From Chaenocephalus aceratus (Eukaryota; Chordata; Actinopteri; Perciformes; Channichthyidae): a stretch of 64,000 bases of DNA. The position numbers and the translations under genes were made by a program. The stretch lies in the NCBI GenBank assembly GCA_023974075.1, contig CM043785.1, forward strand, positions 20,405,169 through 20,469,168, written 5' to 3'. Of the stretch, positions 51,990 through 63,137 are shown piece after piece (within the stretch, counting starts at the first letter, position 1; the number at the start of each line of letters is the position of its first letter). A model generated the notes under the pieces. That model searched no databases and was not told the DNA's origin. It saw only the letters and a program-made list of their open reading frames with translations.

Positions 51990-54850
51990 ATCGGCTACTC
52001 TCGTCTACTTTCGAGGCGAGCCGCAATGTGTCTCAAACAAGCCTAATGTATTCCCATCTGCGTCGGGATTTGACGCTCATGGACGCACGGCATTCGTTTA
52101 TGTCGGCTGCCCTTAAAGGCAATGTGAGCGTCCATTCCCATTGGATAACGGAGAATTGTACACCCGGAAGTAAGTATTCCTCTTACTGTCGATTGATTTT
52201 ACAGTGATATCTGCACTACTCATCGACTAAAAAACACCAGATTATCCTTGTTAATTACACAACATTGATTGGTTTAAATTGTGTGCAATGCTTTTGTATT
52301 TTTCCCCTTCGATTCGGAGAAACAAATATTTTTTCTGAGTAAAGGATGGCAGAAGACACTACACTACCCAGAATCCCCAGCTATCGTTTGGACTACACCA
52401 TGTGCTCTGTTTGACAAACCCCGTTTTTTTCACCATTCATTCCGATGGCTGGCGTCTATGTCACATGATCTTCAAATTTCTCCCTGCAGAAAAAGAAAAC
52501 ATGGCCGAACTTCGTTTAATTCTCGGTGGAAAATGCCTATTTTAAAGTTAGTTTGGCCATTAAAATGAGTTTTGATGTCATTTGATGCGAGAAATATGAG
52601 TTGTTATTTCAGATTATGTGTGCAGTGGATGTACATGATCTTTAGTTTGCTAGTTATTACGAAGATTACTTCAGGAAATCGCGACGTTTTCATTGTTACC
52701 AAGGTGGTTGCTAGGGACGCTGCTATCGATATTATTTCTGTTATGTTGTGTAACTGTTTAATGGTGTTATCTTTATTGCTACCCCCTTCCCCGTCAACGT
52801 ATAGTGTTGGTCCACAGCGCAAACATATTAGTTTAACAAAATCCGCATCTAAAGATAGCCTACGTTATTTTCCCCTGTGCAATTCCAGTCTCACATCTCA
52901 CAGCACATCGTCATTAACAAATACCGGAAACAGACCGAAAACATTTAAAAAAATAATAATAATACTTTATTCCGAGTGTGCTTGCTTTTCTCTTTGAAAG
53001 TCATCACATAACGGCATTGTAATACACGGTTCGGCTGCATTACATATTACATATCTGCCGTAGTTCTGTATTTACAGAGCCCTGATGAGAAGACCTCTAG
53101 ACAAACATGAGGAACTGAAAACGTGACGTGGATCATAAATATATCAGCCATTAAACAACATCTTACATTTCTTTTCACACAATACGTCTCCTTGCAGTAT
53201 CAACACTAATTCGGCTCACTTTTATATTTGATCCAATTGGTAGATAGGCTGTATTTACACCATAAAGGTGCACAGCTGATATAAAGGGACACCTGGTGGT
53301 TAAAGCATGTTATTGAATTTAATTATTTTTATTATTAGATATTAATAGGATCCCTATAAAGTATATTCATTACTCGTTATTCTCTACTAATAGTTAATTA
53401 AAGACTGTATATAATGACTATTTTGCACATCCCTTTCAAGATTTCAAGATTTTCTAAGGTTTATTGACATATCATATAGTCCTACACAACTGTGGTGTAG
53501 TTCTGCACTGAATGAAAAACTTGGGTTGCAGGTTCCTCAATAGTGCATTACAAGACATCTATCAATATTTGTGCATACCTCCAGCAATGTTAACTATGTT
53601 GAAGCACTTATTTTAACTGATATTATACATAATGTATTATACTCTTATAATATGTATGTAGATATTTCATCTCCGGCCTTGTCAGGTATTGAACAATCAA
53701 TAAATAAAGAACACAGAATTGTTGAATATAAAACACAGAATTTGTGTGATTATACTAAATGATTTTCAAATAAACACAACTGTAACGCAAATGTTCCAAC
53801 TTGGGATCAATAAAGTATATCTTATCTTAAGCTGATCGATGGCTACTGCCATATTTGCAAAATGTGCCTCTGAACCTTGACAAGTGCATGTTTCAGGCTT
53901 ATCAATTCATGTAATGTAATGTAATGTTATCACAGGGGTCACAAACATAAGACCAGCTGTTAAATAAAGCTCTTCTGACCTTAGCTGGCATGTGGGTATA
54001 TATATTAATACTGCCCATAATGGGCACAAGCAATTTTCACCCATTTATTAATTATATGTTTTAAATGTGAGTGTTTCCTATCCCCTAAACCTTCAGGGAT
54101 GTACACAGTTTAATACTGGCAACTTCTTATTATGGGAAATACGAAAACGTCTTTTAAAACTACAACTCCCAGTAGAGACGTGCCATAGAGAACATGTTGC
54201 GAAACAGAATAGCCAGCATGTGTAGTTCTGGGGACGGGGTGGGGGAGGGGGGGACGCGGTGGACCCGTTCAAATCCAGTTTTGGACAGTCTGGTGGTTCC
54301 ATCCCATTTCAAGTGCTGTTCGAGAATCGGCTTAACCCTCGGAGCACACTCTCCAATCACAGAGCTTGAGGACTATCATGGGGTTTGTCAAACAGAGCAC
54401 ATGGTGTAGTCCAAACGATAGCTGGGGATTCTGGGTAGTGTAGTGTCTTCTGCCATCCTTTACTCCGAACAAATATTTGTTTCTCCGAATCGAAGGGGAA
54501 AAATACAAAAGCATTGCACACAATTTAAGCCAATCAATGTTGTGTAATTAACAAGGATACTCTGGTGTTTTTTAGTCGATGAGTAGTGCAGATATCACTG
54601 TAAAATCAATCGACAGTAAGAGGAATACTTACATCCGGGTGTACAATTCTCCGTTATCCAATGGGAATGGACGCTCACATTACCTTTAAGGGCAGCCGAC
54701 ACAAACGAATGCCGTGCTTCCATGAGCGTCAAATCCCGACGCAGATGGGAATACATTGCAATCAGTTGAAAGCTATTTGCGTCCCTTTATGACGCTGAAG
54801 GAGCCTAGGAGCGTCACAATTGGACACCACGGACACTGACCAAACATCGC
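51990..54850. mobile_element. 2.8-kb element with inverted arms (second fold-back family)
   Basis: Left arm about 52030-52430 pairs with right arm about 54376-54790: ggatggcagaagacactaca near 52344 and its reverse complement ending near 54460; the cgtccattcccattggataa stretch near 52127 and its complement near 54655. The centre contains modules also found in 14011-17912 (52530-52690, 52970-53215, 53360-53583). Outer ends are not sharply resolved. No transposase. Confidence 0.75.
53360..53830 (+). mobile_element. LINE-like tail inside the fold-back element
   Basis: Region shared with 15640-15890, ending cttgggatcaataaagtata and a short tctta repeat, a typical non-LTR tail. Confidence 0.5.
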
Positions 54851-55194
54851 TATTGGACGCTTAGGGAGTGAGAGTGTGAGACTGGTGCACACACTCTCCT
54901 GTTTTGCCAATCCGGTGCTTAAACTATAGCTCTACACCCCTGGCCGAAATGTCCTTAAAATGAAGTCCGAGTTCGACATTCATGTCCTGCCAACACTGGC
55001 AGGACAGAAGGCGACACGCCCGTTCTAAGCCGTGTCCCTCACTCTCCTCACATCCCAAGCTGCATCCCCAACAGTGTATTATGTTGTTACATCGTTTCAG
55101 ATGTGATGTTTCAGTTGGGCTCTTGATAAGCCATTAAAACAGTAAAAACACGTTCAGTTTCCTTTTGCTTTTGTGTGTCTCCTGTTCACCAAAA
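54851..55194. other. Noncoding stretch
   Basis: A short inverted repeat tgccaacactggca near 54990; nothing else recognised. Confidence 0.4.
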
Positions 55195-55358
55195 CATACC
55201 CATCTGTGATGGAAAAAGAAAGTAATCCAAAAGTAATCTAAAAGTAATCTGATTACGTTACTTTTTTAAGACCTGTAACTGTATTCGGATTACTTTCAGA
55301 GCCATGTAATCAGTAATCAGTAACTGATTACATTTACAAAGTAACCCTCCCAACCCTG
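55195..55358 (-). mobile_element. hAT-like terminal fragment
   Basis: Reverse complement starts cagggttgggagggttactt and continues with repeated gtaatcagttactgattac words, a frequent fish hAT/MITE end. The left boundary is unclear. Confidence 0.6.
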
Positions 55359-55394
55359 AGTGTTCACAGGAGTCCAGCACCTCAGCACCCCCAC

Positions 55395-55703
55395 TCAAAA
55401 TACCTTCCCGCGCCTCTGGCTGCTAGCATACATAATACCTGACGTGGAAACGTTACTCGTGGATGGGGGGGCTACAGAGCTACTAGAAAGACAGTCGAAC
55501 CCGGTGCATTTCTCCGTCTGGATGTGGTGCACTCTTGCAAGATATTTAGACAAACTGCTCGTGTTACCGCCCTTACATGCTAAACTCTTATTGCACTTTA
55601 GGCAACGAGCATCGAGACGGGTAAAGTTTAACCACACCCCGGAGCGCGTTCTCTCCGCCATCTCCTCCGTGTGTGTGAGTGTTGCTGCATGTAACAGCTG
55701 CAT
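55395..55703 (-). pseudogene. BED-finger fragment of a hAT transposase
   Basis: The open frame includes MAERTRSGVWLNFTRL, then ARCLKCNKSLACKGGNTSSL and KYLARVHH. This matches a BED finger (C-x2-C, helix, terminal His pair), but the helix position normally His-Leu reads Tyr-Leu, so zinc binding is probably impaired. A Ser/Pro-rich linker follows (SSSSVAPPSTSNVSTSG) and the frame ends before any catalytic region. The likely initiator is the Met at codon 15, in MAERTR. Downstream on the same strand a separate hAT-like terminus (55358-55195) follows directly. So this is a decayed, truncated transposase first exon; a domesticated ZBED exon is less likely. Confidence 0.65.
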
Positions 55704-55794
55704 GTGTGTAAACTGCCCCGCCCCCCAGGCGGGGGAGAGAGATTGAAAATACTAAAAATAATCATAGACGCATTTTGCACCTGCCCATTGCCTG

Positions 55795-56350
55795 GTCAAG
55801 TTAGATGCTGCGTATCACAGTGCACTGAGATTTGTGACAAACTGTAAAGCATTAACCCATCACTGTACCCTGTATGCAAGGGCTGGTTTGCTTTCACTAA
55901 CTGTACGGAGGCTGAGTCACTGGTACATTTTTATATACAAAGCCATGCTAGGGAAACTTCCATCTTATATCTGCTCCCTGATCTCACGGAGAATTGTAAG
56001 TGGCTACTGCCTGAGATCGAACGCAGTGGTTTTATTAAATGTGCCAACTGCTAGGACTGTCTTAGGGAAGACAGCTTTTAGATGCGCAGCTCCTCTGTCT
56101 TGGAATAGTCTGCAAATTAAATGGAAACTGAGCAATCTGGTGCCACTAAATGTTTTTAAAGCTTGGTTGGATGCTAGTCAATCAGAAGCTATTGGTACCT
56201 GTTTATGTGGATAATTTTGTAAATGATGCTGTATGATGTCCTTTTGTTGTTCTGTTTATGTTTTTATGTTTCATGTGGAACTACTTGAACAGGTCTCCCT
56301 TGGAAAATAGATCAATGATCTCAATGGGATTTTATCTGTATAAATAAAGG
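55795..56350 (+). pseudogene. L2-like LINE, C-terminal RT fragment and 3' tail
   Basis: The frame from about 55798 reads LDAAYHSALRFVTNCK, then LTHHCTLYARAGLLSL, HWYIFIYKAMLGKLPSY and LSWNSLQIKWKLSNLVPL, stopping at 56214. This is the conserved region after the reverse-transcriptase domain in fish L2/CR1-clade LINEs (pattern YKAxLGxxPxY...WNxLQ...VPLxxFK). The 5' part with endonuclease and RT catalytic motifs is gone. A 3' UTR follows to a tataaataaaggtttggaatgg tail with tggaatgga-type terminal repeats near 56350. The fragment is open but too short to function. Confidence 0.8.
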
Positions 56351-57826
56351 TTTGGAATGGAATGAAAATGCAGTCTTTTTGCCTATTAGAAACGGAGTTG
56401 ACGACACTAAAACTGCAATATAATGTTTGTGTAGCAATAATACACGACATATATTTTTTAGATGTCTCCAGTAGGCCTACCGATAAAAAGACCGCTAACG
56501 TCGGAGTCTTTAATAATTCAGCCCCGGGGCCCATTTAATACCAGGGCTCGGTACCCATCCCTAGTTCTGAACTTGCCATTTAGATCTATAAAGGCGTTGG
56601 GCCTATGTTGTTTGATTTAACTAAACACAATATATGCACTCCACTATTTACTGTAGCTGAAGCTCTTAATATGATTGCTCATATTTCAAGCCATCTTTTT
56701 CCCGGCCGCTTGCTTTGGATCATTTTCATCAACCGGCCCCCATTCCAAACTAATTGAATAGCCCTGATGTAAAGCATCCAGAAACACATTTTCAAGACAG
56801 TGCACACATGCTGCAGATTGTATATCTGTAAATCCCTGTCTACCTTTAGAGCTGTTAACAAAGAAAACAAATCTGTATTGATTGTCAATGCATGCTGTTG
56901 TTGTGAGTCATTCAGTACTTCCTGCTCAGGTCATGTCTATATCATGAGGTTTGCCCAAGGGCATCATTACAGTAAAGTTTCATCTCATATTGAAACTCAC
57001 ACTATTTAATTTAGTCTACTTTGCAGAGGGATGAGAAGTAATTGGTAACACGCCATCCATTCTGAGTTAAGATAATATTCGCCAAGAATATTTTTGAGAG
57101 CCAATAAAAACCCCAGATATAATGCAAACTACTTATAGATGCAGCCACATTATCACTCCTTCACTCCTTTTATTCTTTCTATTTTTGTCATCTCTCCTTA
57201 CCTCTCCTTTTTTTTTCTTTTTCAAACAGCCAGTAACCTGAAAGCAGGCTAAAAAACTGAAAGACAAAAAATTGCAAGAACATTCATACTTAAACTTAAA
57301 AAGTATCTGTAACGTGCAGAAATACGTTTTCCTGATGGGGATTAACGCAGGTGTGTTAATTCATCTTAACTCCCTGGGCTTTTCCACTCCTCCCCAATGT
57401 AGAAGAGAAGGTATATGAAGAAAACCTCCCCCAACGTTTTTTTTACATTTTTCCCTTCCCTTTTACTGTTTTTTGCTGCTTAAAGAAACAGAGACCAAAG
57501 GTTTCTGAAGTGGTTATTCCCTCTACATTCAGCATTGTACTTTGTTTGAGGAAGCTCCTTCACAAATACCTGCAGGCGGAACTGAAAGACAGAGAAGAAG
57601 AAAGAACGCCAGGAGAGCCTTATATAACGGGCTCAGATGTATCCAAACAAATCAAAAAGGCAAAGGGGGGCTTTTATTGTGAAGCTGACAGTTGTGTTCC
57701 CTAAAGTGGGGGATGATGTTACAACCTGATGGCGTGAGATTGGACACAGGAGACACTCAGTTTGCAGGTGTACACATATGTGTGGAGAAACACACACACA
57801 ATGTCTCCCTCTTCCTTCTCTTGCAG
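56351..57826. other. Mostly unique noncoding DNA
   Basis: No repeat termini recognised. A 64-codon ORF at 57510-57704 (contains KDREEERTPGEPY) is hydrophilic but unsupported by splice sites. Confidence 0.4.
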
Positions 57827-57907
57827 ACACACTTGGAAAAGCACAGGCAGAGAGAGAGATGAGAAAATTAGTCGATCCTGTCATCGTCAATCCGGGGATA
57901 TATGCAT
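57827..57907 (+). CDS. Candidate 81-bp exon
   Basis: A strong acceptor (ctccctcttccttctcttgcag, long pyrimidine tract) precedes 57827 and a gtgagt donor follows 57907. One frame reads TLGKAQAEREMRKLVDPVIV with NPGIYA at the end and no stop. Length is a multiple of three. No family recognised. It lies in one of the few non-repetitive parts of the window, where a host exon would be most likely. Confidence 0.3.
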
Positions 57908-57977
57908 GTGAGTGTGTGTGTTGTATGTGTGCATGTCAAGGAATGGGAATCCTGTGTCAGCTGCCCTGCACAATGTG

Positions 57978-58149
57978 TCACAACACATCCTGATCCAGAT
58001 CCATCACTGAGAGCTCCTTCCCATCATCCGTCACAGTCTCTTCCTCCTCCAGAAGTAGTTTGAAAGGCTGAGAGGGTCGTTTGCTGCCCTCTATCAAAGA
58101 GCGAGCATGAAAACGGGGGGAAATGGAAAAGAGGATGGCTGCCAGTTTG
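57978..58149 (-). CDS. Candidate terminal exon with acidic C-terminus
   Basis: Minus-strand reading from a tcttatag acceptor (boundary 58149) to TGA at 57978. The translation contains KLAAILFSISPRFHARSLIE, then PSQPFKLLLEEEETVTDDGK and ends LDQDVL. The change from hydrophobic/basic to acidic looks protein-like, but I cannot name the family. It overlaps no repeat and is opposite in strand to the candidate at 57827, so at most one of the two belongs to a given gene. A chance ORF remains possible. Confidence 0.27.
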
Positions 58150-59565
58150 CTATAAGATAGAATCAAATGAAACCTTTATTTGGCTGAATTCTTATGGGAG
58201 GTTAGTTCAGTTTCAAACAACCCTATTTAGATAAACTGAGTGTTATACATTGTGGAGATACAGCTGCCAAGTTAGAGAATACAGATTTAGCTACACATTA
58301 GCAACACCACTGAGATTAAGACAGTAAGGAACAATACAAAGAAACACCTGAATGTGCTATTTTGGGCTTTTAGATGCCAGATTTTTTTTTTTTTACACAA
58401 AAAATGCAGATGAATCATCACCACACTATTACAAGAGGCTTTTTTTCAACTATAAGCCATTCAAACAACAATAAAACAAACAATAATGGCATTCAGAGAG
58501 CGTAAACCTTCACCAAGGCCAATGCTGCATTCACATGCCCCTTGGATTAATACAATTTCTTAAGTGTGTTCTTAAACAAACAACACTCAGTGTTATGTGA
58601 TAGCCTTTTTCTGTCCATGTTCCTAATCTGGAACTATCTGGAACTACATTTGTGGATTGTTCCAACACAGCATGAACACAGCACAAATGCCCTGTTTGGC
58701 AATGTTACATTTATTTGGTGTATCCGCCTCTTCATTTGTATTGGCTCTAAAAGTGATTGCCCATCGACCAAGTTTAATGAAATTCGGGCAAGTATAGGCT
58801 TCCCTTAATCCTGCCTAAAAACAGACTAACAGAGAAACCAAACAAAAACGTAACCCCCTTGGCGGAGATAATAAAATGTTAAATAGTACCAAGAAAATCA
58901 TTTAAAAAAACATTTAAGCACACAAACAGTGGCTGAAACGCTCACAATCCCCTTCAATCTTGTATTGTTGGTGTGCTGTTGGTGTGGGTGGAATTCTTAA
59001 TTCAAATCAAGATGGCATTTTTAATAGTTTTAATAGTCATTTGTTTTTTGGTGAAACGTTTGAACGAGCGTAGTATCAATTTCCTCTGCTTACATTTTTA
59101 CAACCACAAAATAACTCTCTTGAAATCCACTACATATCCAATAATCCAGAATAAAGAATATATGACCCATTTCACACCAGCAGAACAATGTAATGATCTA
59201 ACAGGAGAAACAATTTGAATTCCGTTCCCCTATTTTCCCTTACTTAGAAAGCACAATACATGGCAATTACTTTAATTTCCAAGTAGAAATATTGAAACTT
59301 AAGCTATAGCCTAAATCAGAATACTTTCACAGCCTTACATATAAGTATGAAATGAATGGGTTGCATTGCATCTAGTTCCCTGTAGGTACTGATGCCCCAG
59401 GAGAATAATATTAAGCTGCTTAAGATATCAGTAATATATTTATTTGTACTCCTAGACATCAAATATATGTATCCACTTCAGCCATTGTAAAGTGCTCTGC
59501 TGCCTCGGCTCTCTTATGCACTTTTTAAAAAACTCAGCGGATAGAAATGCAATCTGTCTTATACT
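58150..59565. other. Noncoding, AT-rich DNA
   Basis: Nothing recognised apart from short homopolymer tracts (T/A run near 58382). Confidence 0.45.
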
Positions 59566-59614
59566 TTAAGAGGCGCCTCATCGCGGAGCAAACAGAAGCA
59601 TCAATCTCATTACG

Positions 59615-59674
59615 CCAATCCTGATTGGCCGGTGATCTTGACGTCAGTGTCAGGGAAATCACCCCCTATAAGTA
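59615..59674 (+). promoter_or_regulatory. DIRS promoter-like cluster (CCAAT/CRE/TATA)
   Basis: Inverted CCAAT pair at 59615-59628, TGACGTCA at 59639-59646 and TATAAGTA at 59667-59674, about 485 bp upstream of the gag-like start at 60159. Conserved in order with the copies at 36492 and 41058. Confidence 0.5.
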
Positions 59675-60158
59675 GCCTGCGCCACAACGCATGAGTCATT
59701 CAAACACCTCTTCTCGCTTCAGAGCACATCTCACAGTAGCCGGGCAAGCTTCACTGTCCACAGACTGAACCCAAATACCCATTTCGGTCGACGGGCGCTC
59801 GCCGGCTACTCCTTCTGCTTTGCAGGAAGACGGTAGTACTAACGCCGTTAGTACTTACAATCGACCTCGCCCTTCTCTACGAGAAAGTAAGGTAGGTCCG
59901 ATTTTTTCAAGCTAGCAGCACACCTGTTGCTAGCTCGCTCCCTCTCTACCGACACCACGGTAGCGAGGAAGTTTTCTCTTTTCTCTTCTCCACGGAGGAA
60001 GACAGGATTTAAGGAGCATACTGCCACACCAGTCAGTATTCTCCGGGAATAAAAGACCCACACTGTCCTTTTCTCCGGATTAAGGACAAGGTGGTTTTAT
60101 CTTTTCTCCCGTCCCACCTGTCGAGAGTGGGCCCTCTCCACGCCACGAGGCGGCCAAG

Positions 60159-60638
60159 ATGGACGCCCCTCTCCCTCACACCAGAGGAGTCAAGGACTCT
60201 GTGGCTCTGGCTCGACTCTGCGGCTGCGGGTTGAAGATATCGGGCACAGACACACACCAGGTCTGTTCGTCCTGCCTCGGGCTGGAACACGCCAGACGCG
60301 CTATCGACAACCCCGGCTCATGCGGACATTGTGTCTGCTTCACAGTCAAGAGCCTCCGCCGACGGTTAGCTCGACAAGCTAGCCTGTCGGAACAGGCCGA
60401 CCGGCAGTCAAGACACAGGGGGGCGTCCGCCACAGAGAGCAAACCCCTCTCCGTGTCGGTCTGGGGCTCATTATCAGCGAGGGCCTCAAAACCGGAATCC
60501 CGCGCCCTGGCAGGCCGGGACCCGGTGACGACAAGACACCGCTTTACCAAGACAAGACACCGCTTTACCAAGCTGGGGCTCCCGGTTAGACCTCACCATG
60601 GTCTCACCCGCAGAGGATGTCCTCGAGTTGGATTATGA
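60159..60638 (+). pseudogene. DIRS gag-like protein, N-terminal part
   Basis: Begins at ATG 60159 (context aagATGG). Residues ~8-50 form a cysteine-rich module: GVKDSVALARLCGCGLKISG, then VCSSCLGLEHARRAIDNPGS and CGHC, with spacing suggestive of a zinc-binding fold. This opening is characteristic of the first ORF of teleost DIRS elements. A basic, Arg-rich stretch (SLRRRLARQASLSEQ) follows. Near 60529-60570 a 21-bp unit (acaagacaccgctttaccaa + g) is duplicated, and beyond it the conserved continuation lies in another frame. The frame therefore runs into an unrelated tail and stops at 60638. The protein is thought to be structural, binding the element RNA. Confidence 0.75.
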
Positions 60639-61776
60639 GGAAGACGAAGAGGAGGACGCCCTGGCGTTCCTCCTGTCCGAGTCAGATGAACAAGAAGAGG
60701 ACACCTTCATGTCATCGGCCCAGGCTGCAAAGCCTGGAGCGAGGGCTGCTCTCCCGGGCGACAGCACACCAGCTTCGCCCGGTCTGAGCATGGACCTGCA
60801 GGCCGTGTGCAAGCGCGCTGCGGTCAGACTCAACGTTCCGTGGCCTGAAATGGCCAAGGAGACCTCCAGGTCCCGCTACGAGGGGAAACATCTTCCACAA
60901 ACAGCGGGCAAAGGGAGGCAACTCCTCCCGGTCTTTCCAGAAATGTTGGATGAAGTGTCGGTCTCGTGGAGAGACCGGCCCTTCAGCAACAAGGTCCCAA
61001 TCCAGGGTGCCTCCTCCCTGGACTGCGATGGAATGGAGAGGCTCGGCCTGCTCTGCATACCGCCCATGGAACCGCTGGTAGCGGCCCACCTTCTACCAAA
61101 GGTGGGCCCCTCACCGAGCAGGAACCCCACGCTGCCAGGAAAGGCGGACCACTTTCAGTCCACAATGACTGAAAAGTCCTATAAAGCTGCAGCGCTGTCC
61201 GCCAGGGCCCTGAACGTGTCCTCGCTGCTAACCGCCTACCAAGCGGAGCTCTGCAAGGACCTGTCGGGTAGCCCGGGAGCAGCCACTCTGGACGAGATGG
61301 CAGCGGTCATGGACATTTGCCTCCGTGTCCAGCGCTGCGCCGTCCAGGCCACGGGCAAGGTAATGGGGATCATGGTGGTGCAGGAAAGAGCGAGATGGCT
61401 CAACCTCACCAACCTCCCTGACCGAGAAAGGGAAGATGTGCTGGATATGCCCATCGTTCCCGAGGGAATTTTCGGCTCCGCTCTCGCCTCCATGCAAAGG
61501 AGGTGTGAGACGAAGAAGAAGGAGGACGAGGCACTCCACCTCTGCCTCCCTCGAAGGGCCCAGCCGCTGCCTTCGCAGCAGCAGTCCTTCACCCAAGCGA
61601 ACTCTGCCCGGTTTAAAGCACCGGACAAGCAGAGGTCGCAACCCACCCCGAGTCCCCAGGCCAGGCTGGAGACAAGGGCAAGTTGGCCGAGAAAATCTCC
61701 GGTTCCGGCTGCAGCTCAGGCTCAGCCAACCCAGAATTCCGGCCAGCAGTCGAGGAAGAAGAAGCGAACGGCGTGA
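60598..61776 (+). CDS. DIRS gag-like protein, main part (392 codons)
   Basis: Long open frame from ATG 60598 to TGA 61776. An acidic start (LELDYEEDEEEDALAFLL) leads into the conserved DIRS first-ORF core: VFPEMLDEVSVSWRDRPFSN, GMERLGLLCIPPMEPLVAAH, then YKAAALSARALNVSSLLTAY and a helical region with ATLDEMAAVMDICLRVQRCA. The C-terminus is Pro/Gln/Lys-rich and ends with a basic KKKR. In-frame codons before this ATG already read SWGSRLDLT, so the true protein started upstream and this ATG is internal, separated from the N-terminal part by a frameshift. Full-length DIRS gag proteins are usually several hundred residues. Antisense frames of similar length are shadows. It is the best-preserved coding sequence in the window. 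Confidence 0.82.
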   Translation: MVSPAEDVLELDYEEDEEEDALAFLLSESDEQEEDTFMSSAQAAKPGARAALPGDSTPASPGLSMDLQAVCKRAAVRLNVPWPEMAKETSRSRYEGKHLPQTAGKGRQLLPVFPEMLDEVSVSWRDRPFSNKVPIQGASSLDCDGMERLGLLCIPPMEPLVAAHLLPKVGPSPSRNPTLPGKADHFQSTMTEKSYKAAALSARALNVSSLLTAYQAELCKDLSGSPGAATLDEMAAVMDICLRVQRCAVQATGKVMGIMVVQERARWLNLTNLPDREREDVLDMPIVPEGIFGSALASMQRRCETKKKEDEALHLCLPRRAQPLPSQQQSFTQANSARFKAPDKQRSQPTPSPQARLETRASWPRKSPVPAAAQAQPTQNSGQQSRKKKRTA

Positions 61777-62087
61777 CAGCCCCTCCTTCTCCTCTCTTTG
61801 AATGTGTTCCCGCCGCCTCGAGAGATGCCTAAACACCATCCTCAAGTCCGCACAAACACATGTCACACGTTGATTGATTCCTCTGTCATAAAACATTTGC
61901 CGCTGACGCATCCAGGCTTCAAGCCGAGGGCGCAGCTCAAAAAAATTAAAAGAAAATCAATAAAACCAATAAACATCCCGCCAATTTTTCCGCTTTTGAG
62001 AGCAGCTACGGCATCTCTCAAAAGGCGGATTATTGACGGGTCTGTGAAGGCAACACCGCCACGCGCACACACGCGCACGCACGCGCA

Positions 62088-62335
62088 GTGCCGGCTGGGG
62101 CTTTAAGGGCACCACCGTCACGCGCATGCGCCGTGCCGGCTGGGGTCGTGAAGGCTCCACCGTCACGCGCATGCGCAGTGCCGGCTGGACCTGTAAAGGC
62201 ACCACCGGCACGCGCAGGCGCAGTGCCGGCTGGAGCTGTGAAGGCACCACCGTCACACGCATGCGCAGTGCCGGCTGGAGCTGTAAGGGCACCACCGTCA
62301 CGCGCATGCGCAGTGCCGGCTGGAGCCGTAAGCGT
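62088..62335 (+). repeat. 45-bp coding minisatellite with NRF-1-like sites
   Basis: gtgccggctgg recurs at 62088, 62133, 62178, 62223, 62268 and 62313, exactly 45 bp apart, encoding a 15-residue Ala/Pro/Val-rich repeat (AVPAGAVKAPPSRAC). Most units contain cgcgcatgcgca or a one-base variant, matching the palindromic NRF-1 consensus; clear matches lie near 62121, 62166, 62257 (variant) and 62301. Confidence 0.9.
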
Positions 62336-63137
62336 GACATCTCAGCTGGCTCTAAGGAGCATACAGCAGGAGATACTCACGACATCTGCCTGGGCTTCTC
62401 AAAACAGTTATACTTTATCTGTTTTCACAAGCCCAGAGAGAGTCAACCCATATTCTGGAGAGAGAAGTTCTCTCTCTCCTAGAAAGAAGGGTTTTATCTA
62501 TAATGCCCGCCGAGCAGAGTCAGATTACACAGACAAATGTCCTCGTAAAGCACCCGCTCAACATGGGTCTCATAATAAAACTAAGCCCCGCGCGCCACGG
62601 CGTGCGGAGAGTATTGGTTATTATGTAATGCGTAGTGGCACTATACCCGACTTTTCTAGTGCGGGACGCGCCTACGGCTGCTGTCACCACGGACGCATGT
62701 CAGACAGGCTGATAGGGTATTTACGAAGGTCGCCCGGTGAGAGGTCTCTAGAGCAGAGACCTCCAGCGGGCGCTCGTAAATTACCCGGAGCTTTTAGCGG
62801 TGTTCCCCACCCAAAACGCTTCCTGCCTTCTCTCAGAGGACACCATGTCCTCGTGAGGACAGACAACACGATATCGTGTATGAACCGCCAAGGGAGGTTG
62901 CGTTGTCTCCAGTCACACACACTGGCACACAAACTGATCCCTTGGAGCGGCAGACGTCTCCTCTCTCTGAGAGTGACACAGGTACCGGGAGTGATGCACC
63001 TCGGGACAGAACTACTGTCCAGAGGTGCACCACTCTATGCAGACTGGACTCCTCATCCAAGGATCGTGAGTCCGCTGTGGGTGCGTTACGGCGGAGCCGC
63101 GTTAAATCTGTTCGCAAAAAGAAAAAATGCTCAATGA
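62088..63137 (+). pseudogene. DIRS fused linker and RNase H domain
   Basis: One open frame joins the 45-bp repeat to a DIRS pol fragment. The N-terminal half has no reverse-transcriptase motifs. Near 62700 pol similarity resumes, and from 62835 the RNase H-type domain is clear: RGHHVLVRTDNTISCMNRQG, LLSLRVTQVPGVMHLGTELL, SRGAPLYADWTPHPRIV and LFAKRKNAQ. These match the DIRS pattern (VRTDNT...HVPG...LSRG...LFASRENAQ). After codon NAQ the similarity continues in another frame (QLFSLMHDL... PLYAFPPLALLHPTLARVKE), so a frameshift truncates the protein at 63137. RNase H would remove RNA from the hybrid during cDNA synthesis. Without reverse transcriptase this copy is dead. Confidence 0.8.

Noticed and set aside
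52572..52997. 141-codon plus-strand ORF
   Set aside because: Spans modules shared with the other fold-back element where the frame is not kept; no recognisable domain.
61228..61911. 227-codon minus-strand frame, and others antisense to 60176-61646
   Set aside because: Antisense shadows of the GC-rich DIRS gag-like gene; the plus strand carries the family-specific motifs.
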